Assembly: GCA_903772945.1 (NCBI GenBank)
Contig: CAICTM010000006.1
Coordinates: 124,001-188,000 of the forward strand
Length of the DNA: 64,000 bases
Direction: 5' to 3'
Origin: Seminavis robusta
Lineage: Eukaryota; Bacillariophyta; Bacillariophyceae; Naviculales; Naviculaceae
Part shown: positions 10,670 through 20,660 of the stretch, in pieces
Layout of the letters: the number at the start of each line of letters is the position of its first letter
Position numbering within the stretch: position 1 is the first letter of the stretch
Translations under genes and position numbers: made by a program
The notes under the pieces: model-generated
The model's input: only the letters and a program-made list of their open reading frames with translations
What the model was told of the DNA's origin: nothing
Databases searched by the model: none

Positions 10670-11009
10670 CACGGACCACAGCCTTTGTGTGCTGACAATG
10701 CAATGTACGTATTGGTCCCAGAGACAACTTTTAAAATTAATAACCGTCATTAGAGATATTTTTTGATAAGTGAGTTGGGGCTTGTAGCAGCTCTCGCGAT
10801 TTTCTTTCTCGTTGGAGCACGAAAACATCTCAAGATTATAGCTTGGTGATGCATTCTTACTTCCGTGACTAAATCTGGGTAGCCTGCTGTTCATACCACC
10901 CTGGATAACCACTCCGCTGTCTAGAAGCTCTCGCGTCTTCCTTTCTCGCTGGAGCACGAAAATATCCCTTATAGCTTTATGCATTCTTACTTGGTGACGG
11001 AAAATGTGG
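10670..11009. repeat. Diverged tandem copy of the 3' end of the FkbM gene
   Basis: The segment 10790-10915 repeats 10927-11050 with an offset near 137 bases and several indels. Both contain CTCTCGCG, GGAGCACGAAAA, GCATTCTTACTT and the complement of the codons for VIIQGGMN. The second copy is the real terminal exon and 3' flank of the minus-strand methyltransferase; the first is a non-coding duplicate just beyond it. The rest of the interval shows nothing. Confidence 0.65.
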
Positions 11010-12444
11010 CTAGCCTGCATTCATACCCCCTTGGATAATCACTCCGCAGGCTGCGAGCCCCTTGGTAAACGTATTCCATTCATTCATGTCGAGATTGGCT
11101 GCTTTGAATTGAGGAGCATGCATCTCCAAGAGCATGTTGACAATCACGCCCTTCTTGACATAGTTACACAGGACACCAGATCGGTATGCTTCCTTTAGCA
11201 CTGCGAACTCTCCTCCCTGAGTGTTTCAAACGAAAAGAAACGAGTTAACTAGGCAACAAGACTGATCCTTGGATGCCTCCTCTAGCAATAGAACCAGTGA
11301 CTGACTGCATACGCTACAATGCACTCACCTCAATGTCCATCTTAATGATAAGATGAGCATTTGGTTCGGGTATCACGGTACGTTTCACCATTGTACTCAG
11401 TGTTACCCCCGTGACGCGTGCCTCAATGGGTTTCCCATCGTTGAACCGATGGGCAGATTCTCGCACGTACTTGGGTTCCGATAACAGAGACGATCCCCAA
11501 AAGTTATTTTCAGCACTGACGGTATCCAAAAACAATACTGTCGGACCGTCTTGGCCAGCACCCACCGTTTCCGTGAAAAACTGGGCGTTTCGGACAGGTT
11601 TGGGCGAGGCCTCGTTGACTTGGTCTTGAAGTGCTTCCAATCGCTCCGTAAAGACGGGATTGCCCTCCACTCCAAAATAACAATATTGTTCTGGGTATCG
11701 CTCGGGAGAACTACCTCGCCCGGCCTTGCGAGTCACATAGCGACTGTACCGAACCAAGGCATTTTCCTTGTCATGAAATTGATCCATGAACCCCTGTTCT
11801 AAATTGTACTTGGGAGACAAGTTGTGGATCTCATTCCGTGGACTGTCGCAATTGTCGAGTCCAGAATCAATGAATTTTCCCAAGGAGTCGCCAATGTTGG
11901 CACCAAAGTCGAGAAAGCTGTATTTGCAAGGTTGGGTGTCATAAATATTGCTTTTGAGATGTCGCTTCTTCGTTCGCTTATTGCTCCCGTCCGTTCCTGG
12001 TCGGTAGATTTGTTGCACGATATCCAAGAGATCCAGTAAAATGACGTCGCGATTCTGGCAAGCTCGATTGTACGTCTCCCGCCATTCTTGTAGAGTTTTA
12101 TTGATTCGTTTGGTGGTCGGCTTGAGAATTTTCGTAAACTTTGTTGGGTTTTGCTGCTGCTGTTGCTGTTTCTTGTTGTTTTCTTCGGGAGGGTTGGTAG
12201 CAGAATCATCGGCTTTGCGGTGATCGACGTATGTGACGATTCCCGGAGCTTTGAGCTTTCGCGGTAAGGACATGGCAGCCTCTGAGTGGATTCCTTCTTC
12301 CGAGAAGAGGGAAGTATTATCCGGACGAAGAGAAACGTTGATCCCCCAAAGGAGCATGATCGTTGCAACGATCCGAGCGATTTTGATGGTCCCGGGAGAC
12401 CGCCACCATGGAGGCGACAACGTCGGTCGGGGGCGTCGAGGCAT
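11010..12444 (-). CDS. FkbM-family SAM-dependent methyltransferase, membrane anchored
   Basis: Two exons on the minus strand: 12444-11329 and 11216-11010, with a GT-AG intron between them in phase 0, giving 440 residues. The frame is open 12 codons further upstream only from a GTG, so ATG 12444 is preferred. A hydrophobic segment at about 20-40 (IARIVATIMLLWGINV) looks like a signal anchor. A poly-Gln/Asn linker follows. The catalytic part has FLDFGANIGDS (motif I, SAM binding), the Y-x-F-G-V-E-G-N-P block, and IIKMDIE split by the intron from GGEFAVLKEA. That M-D-I-E-G-x-E motif marks FkbM methyltransferases (PF05050). The intron cuts exactly between Glu and the Gly pair. Likely a secretory-pathway O-methyltransferase acting on glycans or lipids; the substrate is unknown. 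Confidence 0.85.
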
Positions 12445-13549
12445 GGCTTGTCTTTGGGAGGTCAGAGGATTTGAAAACACACCACCCAGCCTTTTATTGA
12501 GAAGAAAAACTTACCGTTGTTTTGGATTTGGAGTGAAGGTGGTGTCAAAAATTGTGTAAAACGGCAGGTCCGCTTGCGGGTGCGCGACTGAAAGAATCTT
12601 CTGCGAACCTCACAAATCTTGGCGCAATAATGATGTAGCAATCCAAGTTCGCAACAACAGCAAGCCTCTCTCAAACCTTGCCCCCTCAACCAGACAGGTT
12701 GCCCTCAACGGACTGAGGGTCTTTCACACTTTTATCACTGTATGTGTGTGTGTGTAGGTGTGTGTACGTTGAGTGTTGTGTGAGATGTGTGATGTTGTGT
12801 GAGATGTGTGTAGACACTACTAAGAGTTAATCTACGACGAATCTACCATTGGATGTTTATCCATGGGGTATACCGTTGCTTGCTGATTTCCAAATTCTTG
12901 AGCTTAGGAATTTCGCTGTTGCTTCATCAGTGGAGCAAGCTGGGGATGGCAAAAGATACAAGCCGGTAGGCTGTGAGAAAAGCAAGGGTACCCTGTTTGT
13001 GGTGATTTCGAAAATAGACACATAGGAGCGGTACGGTATAGACCGAAACCAAGCTAAACTAAACCGTAAATCCAATACCTCATGGGCTGGATGTGTGGGT
13101 GGGGTGTGTGTGTGTGTGGGTGTGTGGGTGTGTGTGCCATGCTCCCCGACAGGCCTCTAATCCAAAAGGATGAGACGGGGGAGCCATCTAGTTCTTGAAC
13201 CTTCCTGTAGGACATAGGTTGCCAAGATTGGGGGCCTGGAGTAGGCTACAATCATCCTATCCGTCCCATTGGCATGTTGCCTCGCATGGGGCCCACTGTG
13301 TGTGGGATCCGGACATGCTTGAAGGGCATCAGGTTCGTGGGATTGGCAATGCAATCCCTCCAGCCTTGCTGGAAGACCTTTGATGGGGGATCCTTGGGTG
13401 GTATTCCAGGTGCAGCAGCTGGATCCCATGTGTCCCTCTTGTTGTTGTTGGGCTGGGGCCAGTGTAGGCCCTTGCCCTGGTGATTGCTGCTTCAAAAAGG
13501 GGCCGAAGTGTGGTGGCTTGGTAGCCCCTGGCCAGGAGCCTCTTGAAGA

Positions 13550-13583
<34 letters not shown>

Positions 13584-14055
13584 TTGCAGCTGTTTTGGTC
13601 ACATAGGGGACACTTTCCTCGTTAAGGATAGGGATTAATATTGTGTGTTCAGCTGGACACAGTAGTTTTTTCAACATATGGGTACCAGTTCTGGCTGGCT
13701 ATGCAGACTCACTAGTGTGTCCAGATAAACACGGTGTAAGTTTTGCCAAAGACATAAGGGACATTTTCCTTGTTAAGGATAGGGATTGATATTGTGTGTT
13801 CTGTTGGACACAGTACTTTGGACTCTTACTGGCTGGCTATGGAGACTTGCTAGTGTGTCCAGTTGAACACAGTAAAGGATTTGACCAAAGATAAAAGGAT
13901 TCAATTGGGGAATCCAATCAAATCTCTTTTTGACAGTTGAGGGCATCAGCCTCCGGCTGCTTGTTCTTCTGGTAGCGTCAATTGAGAAGCATCTCATCAT
14001 CCCTTCCGCAACTGCTTCCCTTCCACAACTGCTTCCCAGAAGATCAAAGTCCGAA
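12445..14055. other. Intergenic with GT microsatellites and a tandem duplication
   Basis: GT-rich simple repeats lie at about 12739-12800, 13098-13137 and 13551-13580. A diverged tandem repeat of about 125-150 bases sits at 13608-13740 and 13759-13880: both copies share GGGACA-TTTTCC, GTTAAGGATAGGGATT, ATTGTGTGTTC, CTGGCTGGCTATG and TAGTGTGTCCAG. No gene seen; it forms the upstream flank of the ankyrin gene. Confidence 0.55.
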
Positions 14056-15507
14056 ATGTTGACAAGTCCTCATGAAGAACCAAGCATGTCTTCGGATGTA
14101 GAGACTGATGGTAGTGTTCTGTTGTTTCTGGAACAGCATGACATATGGATCAACGACATCCTTCCCTTTCTTGGCATGGGGCACTATGCATTTGTGGGTG
14201 TAGTCAACAAGAAGATGAATCAAATTTACAAAGAGTACTGCAAGACTGTGGAGGATCCCCCACATGTGTACAGACGGGACCCTCACAATGCTCAGGGTGT
14301 GAGACAGGACCTTTTTGAGGTCACTAGTCCCGGCAAACGCCACGGATACATTCTACTGCACAGTCTTCAACAATGTTTCATGCACCCACTACTGGCACAA
14401 CAACACTTTCGCCAGTCAACGCCCCAGTTGCTATGATCTTGCCCGATTACTTGGAAAAACGGGAAATTTGGAATTGTTCCAATGGTACCGGCGCACCAAA
14501 ACTAATAGTGTATGGAATGCGTTTGTCTGTGTGGGTGCTGCTGGATATGGGCATTTCAGTTTGCTGAAATGGCTCTATGACAACCACAACCCAATGAGTA
14601 TACACACATGCTTTGCAGCGGCGGCGGGTGGACAGTTAGAAATCTTGAAGTGGCTCTACGGCGATGAAGTTGACTGCCGCTGGGATGCAAGAGTGTGTGC
14701 TTGTGCTGCTGGAGGCGGGCACTTTGAAATATTGAAATGGGCCAAGGGCAATGGCTGTCCCTGGAATGATCAAACCTGTACTTATGCTGCTGCAGGTGGG
14801 CATTTGACAATTCTAAAGTGGGCTCGAAGCAAAGGATGCCCATGGGGGCCAGCAACCTACACTATGGCTGCCAAGGGGGTCATTGGAACATTATAATGTG
14901 GGCCAAGCGCAACGGTTGCCCCTCGCGTTCTTCGTCCATGTGCACTTCTGCTGCTTCGGGTGGCCATTTGGAATTGTTGAAATTTATCCGATCCAAAAGA
15001 TATCAATGGGATATCATAACTTGTGCATCTGCAGCAAGACATGGGCATTTGGAAGTATTGATCTGGGCCAGAGAGAATGGATGCCCATGGAATGCATCAA
15101 CATGCTCTTTGGCTGCCAAAGGGGGGCATCTAGAAATTATCAAGTGGGCTCGAGAAAATGGATGTGGATGGAACACAATGACATGTTTTCATGCTGCAGA
15201 GTGTGGACATTTGGAAATTCTCAAGTGGGCAAGAGAAAATGGTTGCCCATGGGATGAAAAAATATGCTCCATTGCTGCAAAATATGGGCATCTGAGAGTT
15301 TTGAAATGGGCCCATGCAAATGGATGCCCATGGGATGCAGAAACATGCACTGAGGCTGCCAGTGAAGGAAATCTAGAAATGCTCAAGTGGCTCCATGCCA
15401 GTGGCTGTCCTTGGGATGCACAGACGTGCCGTAGGGCACAGGAAGAAGGCCATGTGGTAGTCTTTCAGTGGGCCCTTGCCAATGGGTGCGAAACAGATAC
15501 ACACTGA
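14056..15507 (+). pseudogene. GCPWD-type ankyrin repeat protein with two frame changes
   Basis: The frame opens at ATG 14056 with a short F-box-like head (ILPFLGMGHYAFVGVVNKKM). It is followed by about eleven ankyrin-like repeats of 27 or so residues with the pattern GHLEILKWARENGCPWD-x-x-T-C. This family is abundant in diatoms, oomycetes and giant viruses and serves in protein binding. The reading frame changes twice: from the first frame to the next between about 14310 and 14400 (a T5 run at 14312-14316 is a candidate site), and back near 14867-14890, where one G is missing from a G run (AAGGGGGTC). Both sites are homopolymers and the repeats are otherwise intact, so the breaks are either recent or sequencing errors. 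If real, the protein ends after about 90-110 residues. Confidence 0.7.
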
Positions 15508-15797
15508 TACACCAGTTATGATCAATCTTGGCCAGGTGCACCTCTTTGAGCAAGCATTGGCTTGAGGTGGTTTGGTGGCCATTCGGGTACACTGTCTGTT
15601 GGGTGCCCTCAAGATGAACCACCTAGTAACTGGTTTTTTGTGTTTCCTTCTGTCATCTTGCTAGCTAGTTCTTTGCGTGCAGATGTGATCAATCATTTCA
15701 CCGGTGCTCCTACTATCATGCATTGTCTTTTGGTTGCTGCCTTGGCTCCCCTTTGCTTCCCACCCTGTTCCGTTCAGCGAACGCTGTGCACTGCCGC
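15508..15797. other. 3' flank of the ankyrin gene
   Basis: No coding signal. The next sequence belongs to the decayed minus-strand gene whose last part lies at 15798-16047. Confidence 0.35.
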
Positions 15798-16517
15798 TCA
15801 AACTGCACTAACCCGTTTCAACTCCCACGGGGCAATGGCATCATTATTGTATTGACCCCACCGGTAGCTTTGCGGGCGGGCATCGTCGAACTCTGTTCCT
15901 CGGTTCAAAAACTGGTTCCAATCCAAGTTGAACCCAATGAAAACCTGTTTTGTGCCCAAATGTTCAGTGGCTCGGAAGCAGTACTGCTCCCATCCATTCT
16001 CATCAACAACTGGCACTCTGTCACCAGTGGGCCGTAAATTCTCCTGAGGCCGGTCTCTACCGGAGCGACTAAGGCACCGACTAAAGGAATCCTTTAGGTG
16101 GTTGTTTAGTTCAAGATTTAGTCATTATCCTTTAAGGCCGGTCTCTACCGGAGGGACTAAAGTAGGGACTAAAGGAATCCTTTAGGTGGTTGTTTAGTTC
16201 AAGATTTAGTCATTATCCTTTAGTAATGGTGGTGTCTACCAGCAGATGACTAAATCTCGGACTAAACAATTTAGTCGAGTTTTTAGTCAAAACGTGGTGT
16301 CTACCGTGGCGACTAAACAAACACCGGGACTAAATCCATTGCAGGGTGCTGGACTTAAAAGGCCTAAAAAATGATTTAACAAAAGTGATCGCTTGGTGGG
16401 CTACCAATATTCTATCAGGATAGTAGATTTAAAGGACTCAAAAACAAAAGACTTAACAAAAGTGATTACTTTTTGGAGTTAACAAGACTTAAATCTCATC
16501 AGTCGATCGCACCTCAG

Positions 16518-16581
16518 TTGAGAATAGAAAGCCATCCCGCACTCCATAGTCTGCAATGAGGGATGGCTTTCTATTCTCAAC
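16518..16581. repeat. Perfect 22-bp inverted repeat (hairpin)
   Basis: Arms 16518-16539 and 16560-16581 are exact reverse complements around a 20-base loop, within the nested element. A transcript would fold into a strong hairpin. Confidence 0.85.
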
Positions 16582-16846
16582 CGAAGACTGTCTTGATAAA
16601 GTGCGATAGAGGTGCGGCCGATACTCCTCTTCGATCGTTCGATACTCCTCTTCGATCGTTCGATCGTTTGCACCTCTACTATCATTCAATCGTTCGATCA
16701 TTCATTCGATCGTTTGCACCTCTCCTCTATTGGCACTGATTCGATGGCCTAATAGTGAGGCTAGGAGTGTGGAATTTGTTATCCAACTCGGTGGCATGCA
16801 GTTGTATTGTTTTCTGTTGGATGTTTTTTTTGCTGTTCTTAAACAA

Positions 16847-16919
16847 GCTTTAGTCCTTACGCTCGCTCACGGACTAACCAGCCTCCCTTTAGTCGGTGAA
16901 CGAGCGTAAGGACTAAAGC
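16847..16919. repeat. 19-bp inverted repeat inside the element
   Basis: Arms 16847-16865 and 16901-16919 are reverse complements (GCTTTAGTCCTTACGCTCG and its complement), flanking a short spacer with further GACTAA motifs. Probably the right subterminal end of the inner element. Confidence 0.8.
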
Positions 16920-18584
16920 CTTTAGTCCGTACGACGTTTAGTCGCTTGGGTAGACACCACCCCCAGGGGGGTGCCTCAAACCAACTCTGTATGGCTCCCA
17001 GTATCTTATCCCACCTTCCTAAGTATATTTTGGGCTGGACCCATTTAGCCTCTTTTTCACTTTAATCACTTTCAACCATATTTTGCCACCTTCAACCGCT
17101 TTCTACCGCCCTTGAACGACCTCAACCGCTCATTATACCGCCTTTTTTACCGCTTTATTACCGCTTTCAACCACGCGACCGCTCTCGACCACTCTCAACC
17201 GCTCGCAACCGCCTGGTTATCCAATTGTGGCACCTTTTTCAACTTCGTTGATTGCTTTTAGCGATCAAACTAGAGCTTCATTTCCGGTGGTTGGGGATTT
17301 AATAAGTTAAATGGAGTTGGTTTGAGGCACCCCCCAGAGACTAAACTATCGACTAAACTATGAAATATGGCTTAGTCGCTACTTTAGTTGCTCCGGTAGA
17401 GAGCGGCCCAAAGTTAGTTCATGGTCACAACTATGCATTTTGCCATAATACACACTATAACCCTGCGCCGAACTTGGCATCACCGGTGGTCCGTAGGCCA
17501 GCTGCAGCTTGGAAAGACCCAGCTCCTTGTCGTTTTTCCATTTCATTCTGCACTTTTCAAATTCCACCTTGTCTCTTTTGTCCTCCATAACCAAATCCTT
17601 CAATTCCTCCTGTTTGATTGGCGGACCGCAAATCTTCTTTGATTTGTTTTTATTGTTTGCGCTGAAAATTGTATGATCATGCTCGGGAAACAGAATGATG
17701 GAAGGATTACAACTCGCTACAATGGGTGTGCCGTCTTCGTCTTCTGAAATGAAGGGCCAGCAGCGGTCAACGGCGAAAGACAATGCCCACAAATATTCAT
17801 TCTTGAATCAGTAGAACCCGGGCCCAAAATCATGTTTGTCGCTACCTGATTTGCCGGATAACAGGAGTCTCCCATCCTCCTTCTCTATGTCTTTCAAAAT
17901 ATTCGCAGTGGTGCCATGCACAAAAAAGCCATTTTTGAAGACAAAGCGCCCATTCATTATGCTTTGGACTTTTTCCGCTTTCACAATAAATCGGAGAGGA
18001 GTGCCCCATTGGACACCCAAGTAAGAGAGCCAGTCTTTTCCACGGTAGTTCTCATGGATCATTTCATCCATGTCCTTGTCCTCTCCGAAAGGATTGTTCA
18101 CATGAATAGTGTTGATGACATGGTGAATAGAGTGGAGAATAGGAGTCTTGCGGGTTTTCAAAGAAGGAAACCCCAGTTCGAGATTTTCAATGAGTTGAAA
18201 CCGGATGTTCACCACCTTGGAGTCCATCCCCAAAGCCACACAAAGCTCTGCAGCATGCTCTTTCTTGTTCAAATAAATATTCCCATTTTGCCTGGACCGG
18301 GACAGATCGCGGACCTTCTGATGCAACTTTTCGATCAACTCTGCGCGGATCGCAGTGGGGAACGGTCGATACCGGACGAGTCACGAGCTCAGTCGTGTGT
18401 CCAGCGGTACAGAACGTACCGGTCTCCATCCTCTGCCATGATGAATGAAGTGGGGGTTTCATGAAGTACCAGTACATGCTCGAGGAGCGAGAGCCAAGTT
18501 GCCTTGTGCCGTATACGGTGGTAGACTGCAATGCGGTGACACAAAGACATCCATGTACCGCAACAATTATCTGGTAGAGGAGTG

Positions 18585-20159
18585 ATGGTCCAAGTTGTAT
18601 CAAGATCCAAGATCCGAGGGATACCGTTGCGGCGAAAGAAGAACCATTACTTGTGGCGACCGTTTGGATTGGATTATCGTGTTTGGTTGCTCTGTGCGGT
18701 TGTTAGTGGAACCGTCTTCGTGGCCTATAATGTGGACTTTTCATTCGACCTTGACAAGAGTGAATTGGGGACAAAACTACGCAAGAAAAAAGATTTGACA
18801 CATATTGCTACATCACAGGTCGATGCGGACCTACCGGTAGTAGATGCCACCATCAAGAGGGAACTGAAGGATCCCGCCGTTGACAAACCACAGCATGATA
18901 ATGCCCCCATACTACCGGTACAACAACAGCAACAGCCAGATCTGCACACCCAAAACGGCGTTTCCAACGGGAATCCCAGCTTTCGCTATGAGTACACATA
19001 TGCACCCAAAGAGCTGCAGAAGATTGATGATCCTTGGTCTGACTGGACTCCTTGTGATCTTCAGTCTGCCTTTCAAACTGTATGCCATCCCAGGCCAGCC
19101 ACATGTACATCAATCAAAGATGATGTCTTGAACAATCATGGAATTGGAAATTCATTGGAGGTTACCTACGTGAAGGTTGCCTCTGAGCTGATGAAAGAAA
19201 AACCAGATTGTGCTCCAATAATCAAGGACATGCCAATCAGGCCCACAGTCCTGCCTGGCACATTTCTATTTCGACTTTTGGATTATGTCAAAGAACCCAC
19301 CGTGGTTGTGGCAAGTAGCAACCTTTGGAGAGATCAAAATGCTAAATGCATCACATATGCCATTACTCAACCAAGAGAAGCAGTGGCAGAAAAGGTGCAC
19401 ATTATCCAAGAAAAATATCGACAACATCCTGAAATAGCTGGCAAACAGTATCCACTTGTAGCCATTCATCTACGGACTGGATGGAGTGATGAAATGCAAA
19501 GGAACAAAAATGGATGGGATGCCTTGGGATCCTGCCAAGATTATCGGGATCAGTTTCCTGTTGACGTGGCTTTCCATGCCGTCAGTGATGTGGCATTGAA
19601 GGACATGCTGTTGGATGCTGCAGCTGCTGCAGATCGTGCTTTTGGGGGTACTGGGAAATGGAGATTGTATGTTGCCAGTGATGCCCCAGGGATTCGAAAG
19701 TACGTGCAACATTTGCTTCAAACAAGGGTGGTGGGACCTGTAGTCTGGCATGAAGGTCGCATTGGACACAATTACCTAGGAGGAATGGCAACAAACTATG
19801 ACGAAAAGGTAGACACATCAATCAGTGCCTTCACTGACTTGATAGTGATGAGTGAAGCAGATATGCTCATTTGTCTCAGCTCCAAATTTCCAGCAGCTGC
19901 TAACATGCGATCTGGGGGCTGTCCCCAACGCTTTGCCCAACTACAAGGCCATCCCAGGCATGGTTTGGCGAAGACAGGGGATATACTGAGAAAAGCATTC
20001 AGCAGTAGATCTAAAACATCCCAGTGGAGCCCCTCTCTGGACGATGAATCCAAGACAAGCTTCTTTGCCGCAATACCGGGTGGCATGAACAATCCCTGTA
20101 CCAAGGCTGCAGATCCAATCCGAGCTTGTTCCTGTCTTATCAAATTGAGCCACGCATAG
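18585..20159 (+). CDS. Fucosyltransferase-like type II membrane protein
   Basis: Single exon, 524 residues from ATG 18585 (the frame has one more non-ATG codon upstream). A basic tail (RRKKNHYLWRP) precedes a membrane anchor at about residues 28-46, then a Gln-rich stem. The catalytic part has AIHLRTGW at about 291-298, which resembles the H-x-R-x-G/T motif I of alpha-1,6 and O-fucosyltransferases that binds the GDP. A later block has YVASDAPGIRKYV and FTDLIVMSEADMLICLSSKFP, as in motifs II and III of these enzymes. The likely role is GDP-fucose-dependent glycosylation in the Golgi. Six or more Cys could form disulfides. AATAAA occurs about 20 bases after the stop. The acceptor is unknown, and another GT-B enzyme of the same clan is possible. 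Confidence 0.72.
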   Translation: MVQVVSRSKIRGIPLRRKKNHYLWRPFGLDYRVWLLCAVVSGTVFVAYNVDFSFDLDKSELGTKLRKKKDLTHIATSQVDADLPVVDATIKRELKDPAVDKPQHDNAPILPVQQQQQPDLHTQNGVSNGNPSFRYEYTYAPKELQKIDDPWSDWTPCDLQSAFQTVCHPRPATCTSIKDDVLNNHGIGNSLEVTYVKVASELMKEKPDCAPIIKDMPIRPTVLPGTFLFRLLDYVKEPTVVVASSNLWRDQNAKCITYAITQPREAVAEKVHIIQEKYRQHPEIAGKQYPLVAIHLRTGWSDEMQRNKNGWDALGSCQDYRDQFPVDVAFHAVSDVALKDMLLDAAAAADRAFGGTGKWRLYVASDAPGIRKYVQHLLQTRVVGPVVWHEGRIGHNYLGGMATNYDEKVDTSISAFTDLIVMSEADMLICLSSKFPAAANMRSGGCPQRFAQLQGHPRHGLAKTGDILRKAFSSRSKTSQWSPSLDDESKTSFFAAIPGGMNNPCTKAADPIRACSCLIKLSHA

Positions 20160-20660
20160 ATCAGTGCCTAATCTTGCAATAAAGTACTTGATGTTGTGGG
20201 CCATGACATTATTTAGAACAAGGCGAATGACAACTCTTTGCCGTGAACGCGGAGGTGATGTTGCCCTTTCTTGTGTTAGCCGAGTACAACATGTATGTGT
20301 ACACCAGGAAACTGTCTCATTAGAGTTGCATGCATGAGCAGCGGCCAAAACTTGCTATCAACCTGGGCAGGAAGTGGACTAACCCATTCCCCGCCTCGGC
20401 GAAACCCTGTGCAAGATTCTTGGGTCTACACTCATCTACGAGATCGTCTAGTGCTCTGGAGGTGGGTGTCACTGGGTGACATCTCCCCTGTGCCGATTTG
20501 TAGCTTGATGGCTAGCTAGCTGGTACGTTGTCACCATGAGACGGCCAATTGGGAGGATGTTGAATCGTACCGGTTTGGGTCTCGTTATTTGCCAACACAC
20601 TTGCCACATATGTATTATTAATCCAGTGCGATAATCTCTATAGTCTAAGTTAGAAAAGAT
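20160..20660. other. Intergenic between convergent genes
   Basis: 501 bases separating the 3' ends of the fucosyltransferase-like and coiled-coil genes. TAGCTAGC at 20512-20519 and ACCGGT near 20568. Nothing else seen. Confidence 0.4.

Larger units (their letters stand above)
16048..17408. mobile_element. Nested non-autonomous inverted-repeat DNA element
   Basis: A 1.36-kb element without a transposase ORF. The left end reads GGCCGGTCTCTACCGGAG; the right end, reversed, reads GGCCGCTCTCTACCGGAG, and both continue into CGACTAA/CAACTAA-type sequence. The left terminal unit is present twice in tandem with an 88-base period (16048-16135, 16136-16223). A second inverted pair, GGTGTCTACC near 16227-16236 and GGTAGACACC near 16949-16958, lies inside, so a related element appears nested or the ends have been extended. 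TTAGTC/GACTAA motifs are scattered throughout, as expected of subterminal transposase sites. No clear target-site duplication was found. It disrupts the ADP-ribosyltransferase-like gene. Confidence 0.7.
15798..18610 (-). pseudogene. Decayed ADP-ribosyltransferase-fold-like gene (DUF3990-like), split by a transposable element
   Basis: A minus-strand gene relic in two blocks, 18610-17409 and 16047-15798, separated by the element at 16048-17408. The recognisable part is FFVHGTTANILKDI followed by HDFGPGFY and then WALSFA. This is the H-G-T plus F-G-x-G-F-Y layout of DUF3990 and related ADP-ribosyltransferase folds. The last block has FIGFNLDWNQF near its end. It is broken in several places besides the insertion and should be read as a fossil. 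The family assignment rests on these short motifs only. Confidence 0.5.
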
